Shown: positions 8,539 through 18,633 of the stretch, one piece after another
How the letters are laid out: every line of letters starts with the position of its first letter
How positions within the stretch are numbered: the first letter of the stretch is position 1
Assembly: GCA_900604495.1 (NCBI GenBank)
Contig: UWOR01000003.1
Span: 227,405 to 291,404 of the forward strand
Reading direction: 5' to 3'
Length of the DNA: 64,000 nucleotides
DNA from: Desulfovibrio sp. Marseille-P6017
Lineage (GTDB): Bacteria; Bacillota_A; Clostridia; Peptostreptococcales; Peptostreptococcaceae
Program-made: the position numbers and the translations under genes
The notes under the pieces: generated by a model
The model's database searches: none
What the model saw: the letters and a program-made list of their open reading frames with translations, nothing else
What the model was told of the DNA's origin: nothing

Positions 8539-9726
8539 ATGAATATTACTCCAAATTCAAATAGAAAACATATTGGAATATATGGAAATACAAATAGTGG
8601 AAAATCATCTCTTATGAATAATATTTTAGGACAAGATATATCTCTTGTATCCAGTGTAGAGGGAACTACTACTGATCCTGTACAAAAGGCTATGGAACTT
8701 ATACCATATGGTCCTGTTTTATTTATTGATACAGCAGGTCTTGAAGATAAAACTGAACTTGGAGCTATAAGAGTTAAAAAAAGTTATGAGTTTTTAAAAA
8801 GACTAGATTTTGCTTTATATATATTTGATGCAGCAAATCCTGACCTAGATACTTATAAAACTTGGAAAAGAGAAGCAGCTAGATACAATGTAGATCATTC
8901 TATAGTTATAAATAAAATAGATACTATAAGCAAAGAAGAAATAGATAACTTAGTTAAAAACTTTAATGAATATATTCTTGTTTCAGCTAAGGATAAATGT
9001 GGAATTGATAATCTAAAAAGTAAAATAATAAAGCACTTACAAGATGGAGAAGAAGAAAAAACTATTGTTGGTGACTTATTAGAATATGGTTCGAAGGTAG
9101 TTCTAGTAGTTCCAATCGATAGTGAAGCACCAAAGGGAAGGATAATTCTCCCACAGGTACAAGTTATAAGGGATTGTTTAGACCATGGTATAAAGACTTA
9201 TATTGTAAGAGATACTGAACTTGAAGAAGCATTAAGTGAATTAAAAGATATAGATTTAGTTATAACTGATTCTCAAGTATTTAAGGAAGTTGATAGTATA
9301 ATACCTAAAAATATAAAGCTTACAAGTTTTTCAATATTATTTGCTAGACAAAAGGGTGATTTTAATGAGTTTTTAGAAGGAACAAAGAAACTTGATACTT
9401 TAAAACCAAATGATAAGATATTAATCTGTGAAAGTTGCACACACAATGTGTCACATGAAGATATAGGTAGAGTAAAGATACCTAATATGTTAAGAAAGAT
9501 AGTAGGTGGAGACTTAAATATTGATTATACGATTGGATATGATTTTAAAGAAGACATTGAAGATTATGATTTAGTAATTCATTGTGGTGCATGTATGGTA
9601 AATAGAAAAAGTGTACTAAATAAAATAAGTAAATGCAAAGAACGAAATGTGCCTATAACTAATTACGGAATGGTAATAGCATATTTTACAGGAATATTAG
9701 ATAGATCGGTGGAGATATTTAAATAA
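8539..9726 (+). CDS. hydF: [FeFe] hydrogenase maturation GTPase HydF
   Basis: Scaffold GTPase that assembles the diiron subcluster and transfers it to apo-hydrogenase. The G domain shows the P-loop GNTNSGKSS near residue 16, the DTAGLED switch and the NKID specificity motif. The C-terminal cluster-binding half carries CESCTHN and, about 50 residues later, HCGACM, the CXHX(n)HCXXC pattern of HydF. The 395-residue length is normal. The AGGAGG site lies 6 bp before the ATG. With hydE and hydG upstream, the full maturation set is present in one block. Confidence 0.96.
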   Translation: MNITPNSNRKHIGIYGNTNSGKSSLMNNILGQDISLVSSVEGTTTDPVQKAMELIPYGPVLFIDTAGLEDKTELGAIRVKKSYEFLKRLDFALYIFDAANPDLDTYKTWKREAARYNVDHSIVINKIDTISKEEIDNLVKNFNEYILVSAKDKCGIDNLKSKIIKHLQDGEEEKTIVGDLLEYGSKVVLVVPIDSEAPKGRIILPQVQVIRDCLDHGIKTYIVRDTELEEALSELKDIDLVITDSQVFKEVDSIIPKNIKLTSFSILFARQKGDFNEFLEGTKKLDTLKPNDKILICESCTHNVSHEDIGRVKIPNMLRKIVGGDLNIDYTIGYDFKEDIEDYDLVIHCGACMVNRKSVLNKISKCKERNVPITNYGMVIAYFTGILDRSVEIFK

Positions 9727-9760
9727 TTTAAAATTATTAAAATATAAAGTCTTAACTAAA

Positions 9761-9798
9761 AGGAGCTACTTAAAAATAGAGAGTAGCTTCTTTTTTTT
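9761..9798 (+). terminator. Terminator of the hydEGF block
   Basis: A 10-bp stem (AGGAGCTACT paired with AGTAGCTTCT) with an 11-base loop is followed by a run of eight or more T. It starts 35 bp after hydF. Confidence 0.85.
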
Positions 9799-9843
9799 TA
9801 GAGGATAATAATAAGTATTATAGAAACTAATATATAATTAGGG

Positions 9844-10557
9844 GTGGGGATATTGATATATAAGTCGGGAAAGAATGGATATTACAAATCTTATGAGTAT
9901 GCAAAGACTATATTAAGTAAAATGAAAAAGATAACAGCTTTTAAGGCTTTTAGTAATGAAGAACATGACTATTATGATGTAATAGATAATAATAAAAATT
10001 ATTATAATTTGATTTTGTTTGATGAGGCTTCTAATGAATATTGGTTTGATAATAATTGTGGGTGTAAAGGAATGGGAAGTGTTTATAGTGAGAAGATTCT
10101 AAGATTAGTAGGAATTAGAGAAAATTATAACTTAGATTCAGAAAAAGAAATATATAAATTTAACTTATGTCCCAATAACCAGTTAAACCTTTTAGTTGTT
10201 GAGATTGATTTACTAAATAGGATTAATAAGTACTTTATAAATTCTTTAATAAGCATAGATTTTGAAACTGCTTATATAAGATATAAGGCTTTAGATAATT
10301 TACAAAAATTTGGTACTATAAGGTCTATTGATAATGCTGTAGGCGAAGATTTATATGTAAAGTATTTCAATAATTATAATTGTATGGAAAATGTTTGCGA
10401 AAATGACGGTATTAATAATATATTATTTTTAGACAGATATTTAAATAAAGATGTTAAGTCAAATATAGGAAGTAATATAAAAAAATTATTAGAATTAGAA
10501 AGAAAAATATATATAAAAGAAATTAAAAAAACAGAATATGAGATATATAGTTATTAA
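9844..10557 (+). CDS. Protein of unknown function
   Basis: I do not recognise this 237-residue protein. It is soluble-looking, rich in Tyr, Asn and Lys, and has no signal peptide or membrane segment. The one striking patch is FDNNCGCKGMGSVYSEKILRLVG near residues 68-90, a Cys-Gly-Cys motif followed by a short helix; other cysteines are scattered (LCPNN, NCMENVC). The start is uncertain: GTG at 9844 and TTG at 9853 are both in frame behind a G-rich stretch (AGGGGTGGGG), and the TTG has the better spacing. It follows the hydEGF terminator, so a link with hydrogenase assembly is only positional. No clear terminator follows it. Confidence 0.6.
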   Translation: MGILIYKSGKNGYYKSYEYAKTILSKMKKITAFKAFSNEEHDYYDVIDNNKNYYNLILFDEASNEYWFDNNCGCKGMGSVYSEKILRLVGIRENYNLDSEKEIYKFNLCPNNQLNLLVVEIDLLNRINKYFINSLISIDFETAYIRYKALDNLQKFGTIRSIDNAVGEDLYVKYFNNYNCMENVCENDGINNILFLDRYLNKDVKSNIGSNIKKLLELERKIYIKEIKKTEYEIYSY

Positions 10558-10918
10558 TTTTAATTACATATTTAATTGTGGATGTTATTATCGTAATTAG
10601 TTTCTACTATTGATATAAAAGTTATACTTACAACTGAGACTTTAAAATTATCTATGAAAGGTTGCATAGGAAACTAATGAAATGTGGATAAATATGAGTG
10701 AAAATAAAAAAGATATGAATCAGAAGAAAATATAAATAAGATGAATAAAACAAGTAAAAATATATTTTTATATAAAAATATGATTTTAATATATACAATG
10801 TGAAATTAATATGTTAAATTGTATAAGTATTCAGCGAGAAATGACAAAGTTCGATTAAATTCAATAGGAAATGACTTAATAAAACGACATTTAAGATTTG
10901 ACATATAAATTTAAACCT
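10558..10918. other. Intergenic stretch without recognisable gene
   Basis: About 360 AT-rich bases between the unknown protein and the convergent DUF2871 gene. I see no ORF with a ribosome binding site and no known RNA fold. The only repetition is the word GAAATGAC, which occurs twice about 30 bp apart (near 10840 and 10868). Confidence 0.5.
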
Positions 10919-10952
10919 CCAAAAAAGACTGTATCGGTACAGTCTTTTTTTA
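10919..10952. terminator. Bidirectional terminator
   Basis: A long palindrome, AAAAAAGACTGTA and its complement around a TCGG loop, ends in a T run on both strands. It can stop transcription from the left and from the DUF2871 gene on the minus strand. Confidence 0.85.
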
Positions 10953-11084
10953 TTTGTAAACAATTATCTATCTAATAAATGGTGATTATTTAAATTAGTA
11001 AGTTGTAAAAATAATTTTAATTACTAGTAATTGAGATGAGGATGCATAACTTTATTTTCATATTAAATTTTAAATGCTTATACA

Positions 11085-11483
11085 TTAATGTTTAAGAGCC
11101 TTATTAACTATTACAGAAAACCAACATAAAGATACACCTAAAATAGTATGACCAAGTCCTGAAATATGATTAAACATAGCAAAATCACTATTGTTAACTT
11201 GTAATATACCTCGAAATACTAATGTAGCAATAAAATAAATAAAACCGATATTATATGTTATAAGCCATGATTTAAAACTTTTTATACTTGATATATTAAA
11301 GTTTTTTTCTAATAACAATACAATTATAAAGAATATAAATCCAAGCATTAAAACATGAGTATGTGTCGTGCTTAGGGTAGTTATTCCGGTGAAGTTATTT
11401 ATTTTTGTATATTCTCTATAAAATACTCCTAAAGCTAATCCTAATATTAAATAAAATGTTGATATTTTAAAATATTTTTGCAT
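11085..11483 (-). CDS. DUF2871 family membrane protein
   Basis: A 132-residue integral membrane protein with four predicted hydrophobic segments (ISTFYLILGLALGVFY, HVLMLGFIFFIIVLLL, GFIYFIATLVFRGIL, LGHTILGVSLCWFSVIV). The TTHTHVLMLGF and HISGLGHTILG motifs place it in DUF2871, a small family of haem-copper-oxidase-like membrane proteins with no assigned function. GGAGGTATG lies just before its ATG on the minus strand. It is transcribed alone, against its neighbours, and ends at the bidirectional hairpin near 10920. Confidence 0.75.
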   Translation of the reverse strand: MQKYFKISTFYLILGLALGVFYREYTKINNFTGITTLSTTHTHVLMLGFIFFIIVLLLEKNFNISSIKSFKSWLITYNIGFIYFIATLVFRGILQVNNSDFAMFNHISGLGHTILGVSLCWFSVIVNKALKH

Positions 11484-11582
11484 GTCATACCTCCAAATAT
11501 TGAATAATAATATTTATACCTAAAAAATTTTAACTTAAACTAATCATATATTTATAGATATAAAAAATAAAAAAGGAAAGAA

Positions 11583-11611
11583 TTGACATAAAATGTCTGA
11601 TATGATAAAAT
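11583..11611 (+). promoter_or_regulatory. Promoter of riboswitch-controlled M60 gene 1
   Basis: A consensus -35 TTGACA (11583-11588) and a -10 TAAAAT (11606-11611) are separated by 17 bp. Transcription should begin near 11618, just before the aptamer. Confidence 0.8.
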
Positions 11612-11628
11612 TCTTTTTAAATTTAATA

Positions 11629-11703
11629 GGCAAACTTATGGAAACGTAGGGACGCAAAGCTATAGGGACTAAGGTTTTTAAACTATGTCAGCCAGTTGCC
11701 AAA
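11629..11703 (+). ncRNA. Cyclic di-GMP-I (GEMM-I) riboswitch 1
   Basis: The aptamer closes with P1 (GGCAA 11629-11633 with TTGCC 11696-11700). A GAAA tetraloop hairpin follows (TATG-GAAA-CGTA), then the hallmark GGGACGCAAAGC and the GGGACTAAGG receptor-helix strand, ending in TATGTCAGCCAGTTGCC. This is the class I c-di-GMP fold. It lies about 180 bp before the M60 peptidase start and is followed by a terminator and a hairpin over the ribosome binding site. Whether c-di-GMP turns the gene on or off cannot be read from the sequence. Confidence 0.95.
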
Positions 11704-11796
11704 GAGTACATTATACTTTTTGTTTTAAGATTTAATAGTTAATATTACAGCATGTGTTTGCATGAAAAATATTAAATTATAATAAGTCTGTATTAA

Positions 11797-11821
11797 GTTG
11801 CTCTTTTTGAGCAACTTTTTT
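11797..11821 (+). terminator. Expression-platform terminator of riboswitch 1
   Basis: Stem GTTGCTC/GAGCAAC with a five-T loop and a T tail. Its left arm plus loop (11799-11806) is complementary over 8 bp to AAAGAGTA (11701-11708) directly behind P1, so an antiterminator can form. Copies 2 and 3 have GTTACTC/GAGTAAC, a compensatory G-C to A-T change that supports the helix. Confidence 0.85.
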
Positions 11822-11847
11822 TATTACAATTTAAAATATGTAAATTT

Positions 11848-11878
11848 AATGTACTTCTGAGGGCGATTAATCAGGAGG
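11848..11878 (+). promoter_or_regulatory. Hairpin over the ribosome binding site, M60 gene 1
   Basis: CTTCTGA (11854-11860) can pair with TCAGGAG (11871-11877), covering the AGGAGG site six bases before the ATG. The overlapping AATGTACTT (11848-11856) can instead pair over 9 bp with GAGTACATT (11704-11712) behind the aptamer, which would free the site. The same layout is found in all three M60 leaders. Function is inferred from complementarity. Confidence 0.6.
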
Positions 11879-11883
11879 GAGAA

Positions 11884-14800
11884 ATGAAAAAGAAATTAGC
11901 ATCAATATTAGCTATATCTATAATAGCTACAAATACTACGCCTACAATTAATGTTTTTGCAGATGAGATTGTAAGAAACAAGGCAACAAGTATAGAAAAA
12001 GAAGTAAACAAAAATATGACGGTGGAGACTTTCAAAATAAAGAATTATGAAAACTTCGCTAGATATAATGATTCTTACAAGGTAAATATAAAATCTATAA
12101 CGAACAATGGGGGTAAGTACAATCAAAGTATTATAACTAATGCTATAGATGGTAAACTAGAAACTCACTGGGAAACAGGAAGAGAAAATAAAGCTGACTT
12201 TAAAAATGAGGTAGAATTTGAATTTGAAAACATTGAAAAAATAAACCGATTAGCTTATGCTACTAGACAAGATGGAGCAAGACCTAAGGGATATCCGAAG
12301 GTTGCACAAATATTAGTTACAGATTCTGATGAATCAGAATATACGTTAGTAGGTGAAGTTGCAAGTAATAGGGTAACCGGAGACATGGTTGAATTTAAAT
12401 TTGATACAGTAGAAGCTAAGAAAGTTAAATTTATATTCTCTGATGCTCATGATGGTTGGGCAAGTGCTTCTGAGTTTTGGTTTTATAAAGAAGATAAAAT
12501 TTTAGATAAAATGGAAAACATTTTTACAAATGACGATATGAATGAAGTTAATCCAGAGTTTACTAATTTAGAATCTCTTAAATCTTTAGAGAAAGAAGCT
12601 AAAAATCATCCATTCTATACAAACTTCAAGGAAGATATATATAATGCTATAACCATATTAGAAGGTGAAAAATTAGAAAGTACTTTAGCTAAAGTATCTA
12701 AATTAACTGCATATGGTACAGAATATCAAGATGATTATAATGAAAAATTTATGATACCAACAAGTAAAATAACAAAAGTAGAAGCTAATGGGGGAATATA
12801 TCCAGGAACTAAATATGAATATATGTTTGATGGAGATCCTAATACACATTGGGAAACTAACAAAAGCAATAGCATGGATTTTACAAATGAAATAACACTA
12901 ACTTTAGATGAAGCGCAAATTATAGATAGATTAGCTTATAAAGCAAGAAGTTCAAATAATAAGGGGTTCCCTACAAAATTTGAAATACAAGTTTCAGAAA
13001 CATCTAAAGGAGAAACATTCCAGACAATAGCAACTGGAGAAGCTAAGGTAACAAGTGATATGGTTGAATTTAAGTTTGCTCCTACTAAAGCTAAAAGGGT
13101 TAAATTAGTATTTAATCAATGTAACACTGGTAGAGCCTTTGCTTCAGAAATTAGATTATACAAGAAAGATGAATTAAGTGAAAAGTACTCTACATTATTT
13201 ACAAATGACAAGAAAAATGAAATTAGTAGTGAGTTTAATTCTATAGATAAACTAGGAAATTTTGCTAAGGAATTAGAACAACATCCTTTATATAATTTAT
13301 ATAAAGAAGGTATAAATGATGCTAGATTAATACTTGAAAATAAGAAGGTTACATATGTAGATGCAAGAGTATCAAAATTTAAAGCCTTTGGTTCACCAGA
13401 GTTAGCAGAGTATGACAAAGCTTATAAAATAGATAATAGTCGTATAGTAAATATAACTACTAACGGAGGTCACTATTCTAATGAAGTAATAGCAAGAGCA
13501 ATAGATGGTAATATTGAAACTTCTTGGCATTCAAGTAAAACAAATAATGAAAACCACATTAATGAAGTTACAATGACATTAGACCAACTAGAAACTATAG
13601 ATAAGATAATTTACACTTCACCTAGAGCTAGAGGATTTGCAGAAGAATTTGACATATATGTATCTAAAACTTTAGAAGGTGAAACTTTCGAGAAGGTTAC
13701 AAGTGGTAGATCAAGTAGAACAAATGATTCAGTTTCTATAAAGTTTAATCCAACAGAAGCTAGAAGAGTTAAATTTTTATATACTAAAGCTTATGAAAAT
13801 TTTGCACTAGCTTATGAGTTCGGTTTATACAAACAAGATCCAATTATAGATAAAATGGATAACTTATTTATAGATGAAACTATGAGCAAAGTAAGTGAAG
13901 AATTTGCTAATATAGAAGCTTTAAATAGATTAGAAGATGAAGTTAAAGTACATCCATTCTACGAAGACTTTAGAGAAGATATAGAAAATGCTAAAGCCTT
14001 AGTTGAACAAGGTGAAATTGAAGCAACTGTAAGTAAAACTAAAAAGTTCAACCATTATAACAACAAAGAGTATATGGAACAGTACGCTATAAAGAGAGAA
14101 AACATAAAGAAAATATCTAACAACGGTGGACAATGGTCTACTATGAAAATAGATAATGCAATAGATGGTGATTTAGATACATATTGGGAAACTAATACGT
14201 CTAATAAAGAAGATTGGAAAAATGAAGTTACTGTAGAGTTTATAAATCCAATAACTATAGATAAATTAGTTTATGGTGCGAGAAAATCTGACAGAAAAGG
14301 TTTTTTAGAGGAATTTGAAATTTATGCTTCTACTACAACTAAAGGAGATAACTTTAAATTAGTATCTACTGCAAAATCAGATAAAACTACTGGTTTAGTT
14401 GAAGCAAAATTTGAGCCTACTAAATTCCAAAGATTAAGAATAAAAGTAACTAAAGGAGATCAAAACTGGGCTACTTTAAATGAATTAATTTTCTTAAAAG
14501 AAGATTCCATAGCAGATAAAGTTTATAACATGTTTATAAATGATTTAATGAATGAATTAGTTGATGACTATGACACAATAGAAGAAATAGAAAGTTTAGA
14601 GAGAGAAGTTAGTACACATTCATTAAAAGAAGAATTGATGGAATATATAAAAAGAGCTAAAGAGATAGTTAAAAATCCTGAACAAGCTAAAGAATATGTG
14701 TACGAATTAGAATCTAGAGGGGACTCTATAAAAGAATCTCAAAAAAGACAAATGTGGAATTTCCAAGACTGGCAACCAACAGGTTTAGCTGTTAAATCAG

Positions 14801-17800
14801 GTCAACAAATAACTGTTTATGTAGATTCAGAACCAGGAACACCTACTCCAAGATTAGTGTTTAAGCAAATGGATTCTCAACATAATGGTAATGTTAATTT
14901 AAACTTATCTCCTGGTAAGAATGTTATAACAATACCGGAACTTGATTCTAATGAGTTAAGACCAAATGTAGCCAAAGCCGGTGTATTATACACTGTTAAT
15001 CCTTATACAAAAGATCAACAAATAAGGAATCCTAAGATAAAAATAGAAGGTGCTTTCGAATATCCTGCTTTTGTATTAGGACAAGATGATGATGAAGTTA
15101 TAATGAAAGAACTAGAAAAATATACTGATAAGTTAAAAGAAGATCCTACATTGCCAGATGTATTTGAAGTATTTAGTAAAAAGAACTTAGTAAATACTAG
15201 AGCTACATATGCCCTAGATTGGTATAAAAAGAATAATTTACTTCCTAGTTATACTGCAAATAAAGTAGATGAAATATTAGCGGAATCAATGAAATTCTGG
15301 GGATTTGATGGTTCTAATGAAGTAAACTCTGACTATAATTATAGATATGTATCTATGTTAAAGTGGTTAGATAACGGTGGATTTATGAATGCAGGAAATG
15401 GTATAACAGGTTACAACCAAAATGAACAAGGAGCAGTTTTAGGATATAACACTGGTTGGGGATTAATGCACGAATTAGGACATAACATGGATACTGCAAA
15501 AATGAGTGTAGTAGAAGTTACTAACAATATGCTACCGTTACACTTTGAAGTATTAGAAGGGAAGGTAAGTAGATTTACACAACAAAATCAATACAAAAAT
15601 AACATATTCCCTAAAGTAACCAAGGCAGATTATTCAGAGAATATTTGGTATCCAGAAAATGATTATACTAATTTACAGCATATAGCTCCATTATGGCAAT
15701 TACAGTTATATGATGAAACATTCTGGCCTAGATTACAACAGGAGTTTAGAGAGAATCCTTCATTAGGTGGAGGCAACTGGGATAATAAACATCAAGCTTG
15801 GGCAGTTGCTGCATCTAATGTAATGCAAATGGATTTAACTGAACATTTCGCTAGACATGGTTTTAGTGTAACTAAAGAAACAGAAGAACATATGAAGCAA
15901 TATCCAAAGCCAGATGGAAAAATATGGTATATGAATGATAACAAATACTTAAAAGATGGTGAAACATTTAATGAAGACTTTGACTTAAAATTACATACAA
16001 AAATAAATAAAGAAAATATAACTTTAACTATGGAGCTAGATAAAGAAAATAATAAAAGTCTTTTAGGGTATGAAATATATAGAGATGGAAAATTAATAGG
16101 ATTTACTAATACAGAAACTTATGTAGATAAAGAAGCTAATATAGGAACTAATCATAATTATGAAGTTGTTGCTTTTAGTAATGACTTAAATGTTGCAGAA
16201 GGTGTAACTGTTAAATCACATCAACCTAAGTTAGATGTTCAAAAGGATATAGTTATAGAACTTAATAAAGATTTTAATGCTCTAGATTATGTAGAAGCCT
16301 TTGATTACGAAGGTAACAAACTTAATAATATAACGGTAGAGCATAATGTGGATACGTCTAGAAAAGGTGAATATGAAGTAACTTATAAAATAACTCAAGA
16401 TGGTGCTACTTTAACTGACACTACTACAGTAACAGTAGTAAGTGATTTTACTTACTTAACTGATTTAAAACACGAAGATGTTAAGGTTGGTTGGGGATCT
16501 CCTAAATTCAATAAGGATATATATGGTAGAGTAAATGGAATATCTAAAAAATTCCAAAAAGGTATAGGACTTCATGCAAATGGTTATGTAGTATATAACT
16601 TAGGTGAACATAATTATGATACTTTAGATATTAAACTGGGCACAGACTCTAGTAAAGCAGACAGTAGAACAACTTTAGACTTTAAGATAATAGGTGATGG
16701 AAAAGTTTTAGCAAAAACGGACATAAAGAGATATACTGATGATTTAGAGCATATTAAATTAAATATAGCAGATGTTAAGGAACTTAGAATAGAAGTGAGT
16801 ATAGCAGGCGATAGTGATGCTAATGATCATGGCATAATAGTTGAACCTAAGTTAATAGGAAATAACTCTAAACCAGTGATAAATATAGATGAATCTCAAT
16901 CAATAAAAGTAGGAGATACTTTAGAGAATGTAATAGGCAATATTGAAGCCACGGATAAAGAAGACGGAAACTTAACTAAAAACGTTAAGATAAGTGGACA
17001 AGATAAAGTTAACACGAATAGAGTAGGTATATATCCTATAACATATACAGTAGAAGATTCAGATGGAAATATTACAGTAGCTACTAGAAATATAAAAGTA
17101 GTTAATATGGATGATTTCACTTATCTAAGTGATTATAATTGGAAAAGTCAATCTAATAACTATACACAAGCTAAAAAAGATGTAGCTATAAGTGGTAGAA
17201 AGTTAACACTTACAGGTGAAAATAACGAAGCAGTTGAGTATGAGAAAGGTCTAGGAATGCATTCAACAAGTACAGTTATATATGACTTAACTGATAAAAA
17301 TGCAGACATATTTAGTACTTATATAGGTGTAGATAGAGCAATGTATAATTCCGTAGGTCAAGTACAGTTTGAAATATATGTTGATGGTAAGTTAGCTTAT
17401 GATAGTGGCATAATTAGAGCTAAAGATAAGCAAAAATATATAGAAGTAAATTTAGCAGATGCTAAAGAATTAAAGTTAGTAGTTAAAGATGGCGGTAATG
17501 GAAATGGTTCAGACCATGCAACTTTTGGTGACGCTAAATTACACTTTGTAAATACATCAAGAGTAGATAAAACTGAATTAACTAATTTAGTAAATGATGC
17601 TAAAAATTTAAATGAAGATAATTATTTAGAAGAATCTTTTAATGCAATGCAAATAGTTTTAGTTAAAGCAGAGCGAGTTTTAGAAGATAATAGTGCAAGT
17701 CAAGAGGATGTAGATAATGTATCATCAGAACTAAAAGAATCTATTAAAGAATTAACAGAAATAAACTTAGATGAGGTTGTAAATATACCAGATAAGTATT

Positions 17801-18282
17801 TAGCTAAATCTTTATCTAATGCTTTAGGTAAGTCTGAAGGATTTACTGTTGGTGATATGAGAAGCTTGACGGAATTAAGTTTAAGTGGTGTTACTAACTT
17901 AGAAGGTTTACAATATGCTAATAATTTAGTAAGTATAGAATCAGAGTATAATGAGATTAAAGATCTTAGACCATTAGCAAAGTTAAAGAATTTAGAAAAA
18001 GCTAATTTTAAAAATCAATTTGTGTCAGTTGGTGAATTAAGTGTAGTTGATGGAAGTGTTACAGTTAATACAGAAGCTTACAACAGAGCAGGAAAGAATG
18101 TAGCTACAAAAGTTGTATTAGTAGACCGTAATGGTAATGTGTTAAAAGAAGAAGCTGTCAATAATGCTGCAGAAATTAGCTTAGATGTTTCTAGTTTAGA
18201 AAGAGGAATATATGGAGTTCATGTTTCATATGAAGATGATGAAATAAGTGGTATATTAATGAATATAGCTACAATTAAATAA
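11884..18282 (+). CDS. Secreted M60-family (enhancin-like) metallopeptidase 1
   Basis: Very large secreted zinc peptidase of the M60/enhancin family, whose characterised members cleave mucin-type glycoproteins. A signal peptide (cleavage near FA-DE, residue 26) is followed by four F5/8 type C (discoidin/CBM32-like) domains at about residues 55-200, 285-430, 515-655 and 735-880, each with the DGxxxTHWET or similar core. An M60 accessory region starts near 950. The catalytic HELGH is at 1196-1200, with Glu1211 in VVEVTNN as the likely third zinc ligand. After it come Ig-like domains, two NPCBM domains (about 1522-1660 and 1745-1890), a helical FIVAR-like region and a short leucine-rich segment. 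No LPXTG or S-layer anchor is seen. It is intact, unlike the third paralogue. Substrate is inferred from the family. Confidence 0.93.
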   Translation: MKKKLASILAISIIATNTTPTINVFADEIVRNKATSIEKEVNKNMTVETFKIKNYENFARYNDSYKVNIKSITNNGGKYNQSIITNAIDGKLETHWETGRENKADFKNEVEFEFENIEKINRLAYATRQDGARPKGYPKVAQILVTDSDESEYTLVGEVASNRVTGDMVEFKFDTVEAKKVKFIFSDAHDGWASASEFWFYKEDKILDKMENIFTNDDMNEVNPEFTNLESLKSLEKEAKNHPFYTNFKEDIYNAITILEGEKLESTLAKVSKLTAYGTEYQDDYNEKFMIPTSKITKVEANGGIYPGTKYEYMFDGDPNTHWETNKSNSMDFTNEITLTLDEAQIIDRLAYKARSSNNKGFPTKFEIQVSETSKGETFQTIATGEAKVTSDMVEFKFAPTKAKRVKLVFNQCNTGRAFASEIRLYKKDELSEKYSTLFTNDKKNEISSEFNSIDKLGNFAKELEQHPLYNLYKEGINDARLILENKKVTYVDARVSKFKAFGSPELAEYDKAYKIDNSRIVNITTNGGHYSNEVIARAIDGNIETSWHSSKTNNENHINEVTMTLDQLETIDKIIYTSPRARGFAEEFDIYVSKTLEGETFEKVTSGRSSRTNDSVSIKFNPTEARRVKFLYTKAYENFALAYEFGLYKQDPIIDKMDNLFIDETMSKVSEEFANIEALNRLEDEVKVHPFYEDFREDIENAKALVEQGEIEATVSKTKKFNHYNNKEYMEQYAIKRENIKKISNNGGQWSTMKIDNAIDGDLDTYWETNTSNKEDWKNEVTVEFINPITIDKLVYGARKSDRKGFLEEFEIYASTTTKGDNFKLVSTAKSDKTTGLVEAKFEPTKFQRLRIKVTKGDQNWATLNELIFLKEDSIADKVYNMFINDLMNELVDDYDTIEEIESLEREVSTHSLKEELMEYIKRAKEIVKNPEQAKEYVYELESRGDSIKESQKRQMWNFQDWQPTGLAVKSGQQITVYVDSEPGTPTPRLVFKQMDSQHNGNVNLNLSPGKNVITIPELDSNELRPNVAKAGVLYTVNPYTKDQQIRNPKIKIEGAFEYPAFVLGQDDDEVIMKELEKYTDKLKEDPTLPDVFEVFSKKNLVNTRATYALDWYKKNNLLPSYTANKVDEILAESMKFWGFDGSNEVNSDYNYRYVSMLKWLDNGGFMNAGNGITGYNQNEQGAVLGYNTGWGLMHELGHNMDTAKMSVVEVTNNMLPLHFEVLEGKVSRFTQQNQYKNNIFPKVTKADYSENIWYPENDYTNLQHIAPLWQLQLYDETFWPRLQQEFRENPSLGGGNWDNKHQAWAVAASNVMQMDLTEHFARHGFSVTKETEEHMKQYPKPDGKIWYMNDNKYLKDGETFNEDFDLKLHTKINKENITLTMELDKENNKSLLGYEIYRDGKLIGFTNTETYVDKEANIGTNHNYEVVAFSNDLNVAEGVTVKSHQPKLDVQKDIVIELNKDFNALDYVEAFDYEGNKLNNITVEHNVDTSRKGEYEVTYKITQDGATLTDTTTVTVVSDFTYLTDLKHEDVKVGWGSPKFNKDIYGRVNGISKKFQKGIGLHANGYVVYNLGEHNYDTLDIKLGTDSSKADSRTTLDFKIIGDGKVLAKTDIKRYTDDLEHIKLNIADVKELRIEVSIAGDSDANDHGIIVEPKLIGNNSKPVINIDESQSIKVGDTLENVIGNIEATDKEDGNLTKNVKISGQDKVNTNRVGIYPITYTVEDSDGNITVATRNIKVVNMDDFTYLSDYNWKSQSNNYTQAKKDVAISGRKLTLTGENNEAVEYEKGLGMHSTSTVIYDLTDKNADIFSTYIGVDRAMYNSVGQVQFEIYVDGKLAYDSGIIRAKDKQKYIEVNLADAKELKLVVKDGGNGNGSDHATFGDAKLHFVNTSRVDKTELTNLVNDAKNLNEDNYLEESFNAMQIVLVKAERVLEDNSASQEDVDNVSSELKESIKELTEINLDEVVNIPDKYLAKSLSNALGKSEGFTVGDMRSLTELSLSGVTNLEGLQYANNLVSIESEYNEIKDLRPLAKLKNLEKANFKNQFVSVGELSVVDGSVTVNTEAYNRAGKNVATKVVLVDRNGNVLKEEAVNNAAEISLDVSSLERGIYGVHVSYEDDEISGILMNIATIK

Positions 18283-18289
18283 ATTTTTA

Positions 18290-18338
18290 TATAAGAGAGA
18301 GTGCTTTAAGAAATGAGGCATCCTCTCTTTTTATATTT
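18290..18338 (+). terminator. Terminator of M60 gene 1
   Basis: AAGAGAG pairs with CTCTCTT and, after one mismatch, GTGC pairs with GCAT; a T-rich tail follows. It ends the M60 transcript about 10 bp after the stop. Confidence 0.75.
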
Positions 18339-18633
18339 ACGTATACTTATTTTATAAATATGTAGTTAAAATAATAAGGCTAATTTTAAGTAGGTAGTAT
18401 TTTTATTTTAATTACTAGTACAACTGATGATAATTTAATTCATCAAATGCATATAATAAGCGTAAATAAACTGTATCATACAAAGAGGTAGTTAAAAATA
18501 CTTAATTACAAAAATAATATATTCCTTGGATATACTTGAATTTTAGATAAAGACATACACATTTAAAAAAAAAGCTGTATAATGATTTGTGATTACTAAT
18601 ACACAATTTGAACTATCATAAAGGAGCTAGGTT

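Noticed and set aside
10558..10918. Possible small RNA such as 6S RNA upstream of the bidirectional terminator
   Set aside because: No long closed rod or known conserved motif could be drawn; only a short repeated word is present.
11629..11880. A c-di-GMP-II aptamer coupled to a self-splicing intron, as in C. difficile
   Set aside because: The aptamer fits class I, and only about 170 bases follow before the start codon, too few for a group I intron; the pairings explain the region without one.
11884..18282. Covalent wall anchoring of the M60 peptidases
   Set aside because: No LPXTG-like motif followed by a hydrophobic helix and positive tail is present at their ends; a leucine-rich segment and a beta-type domain end the proteins.
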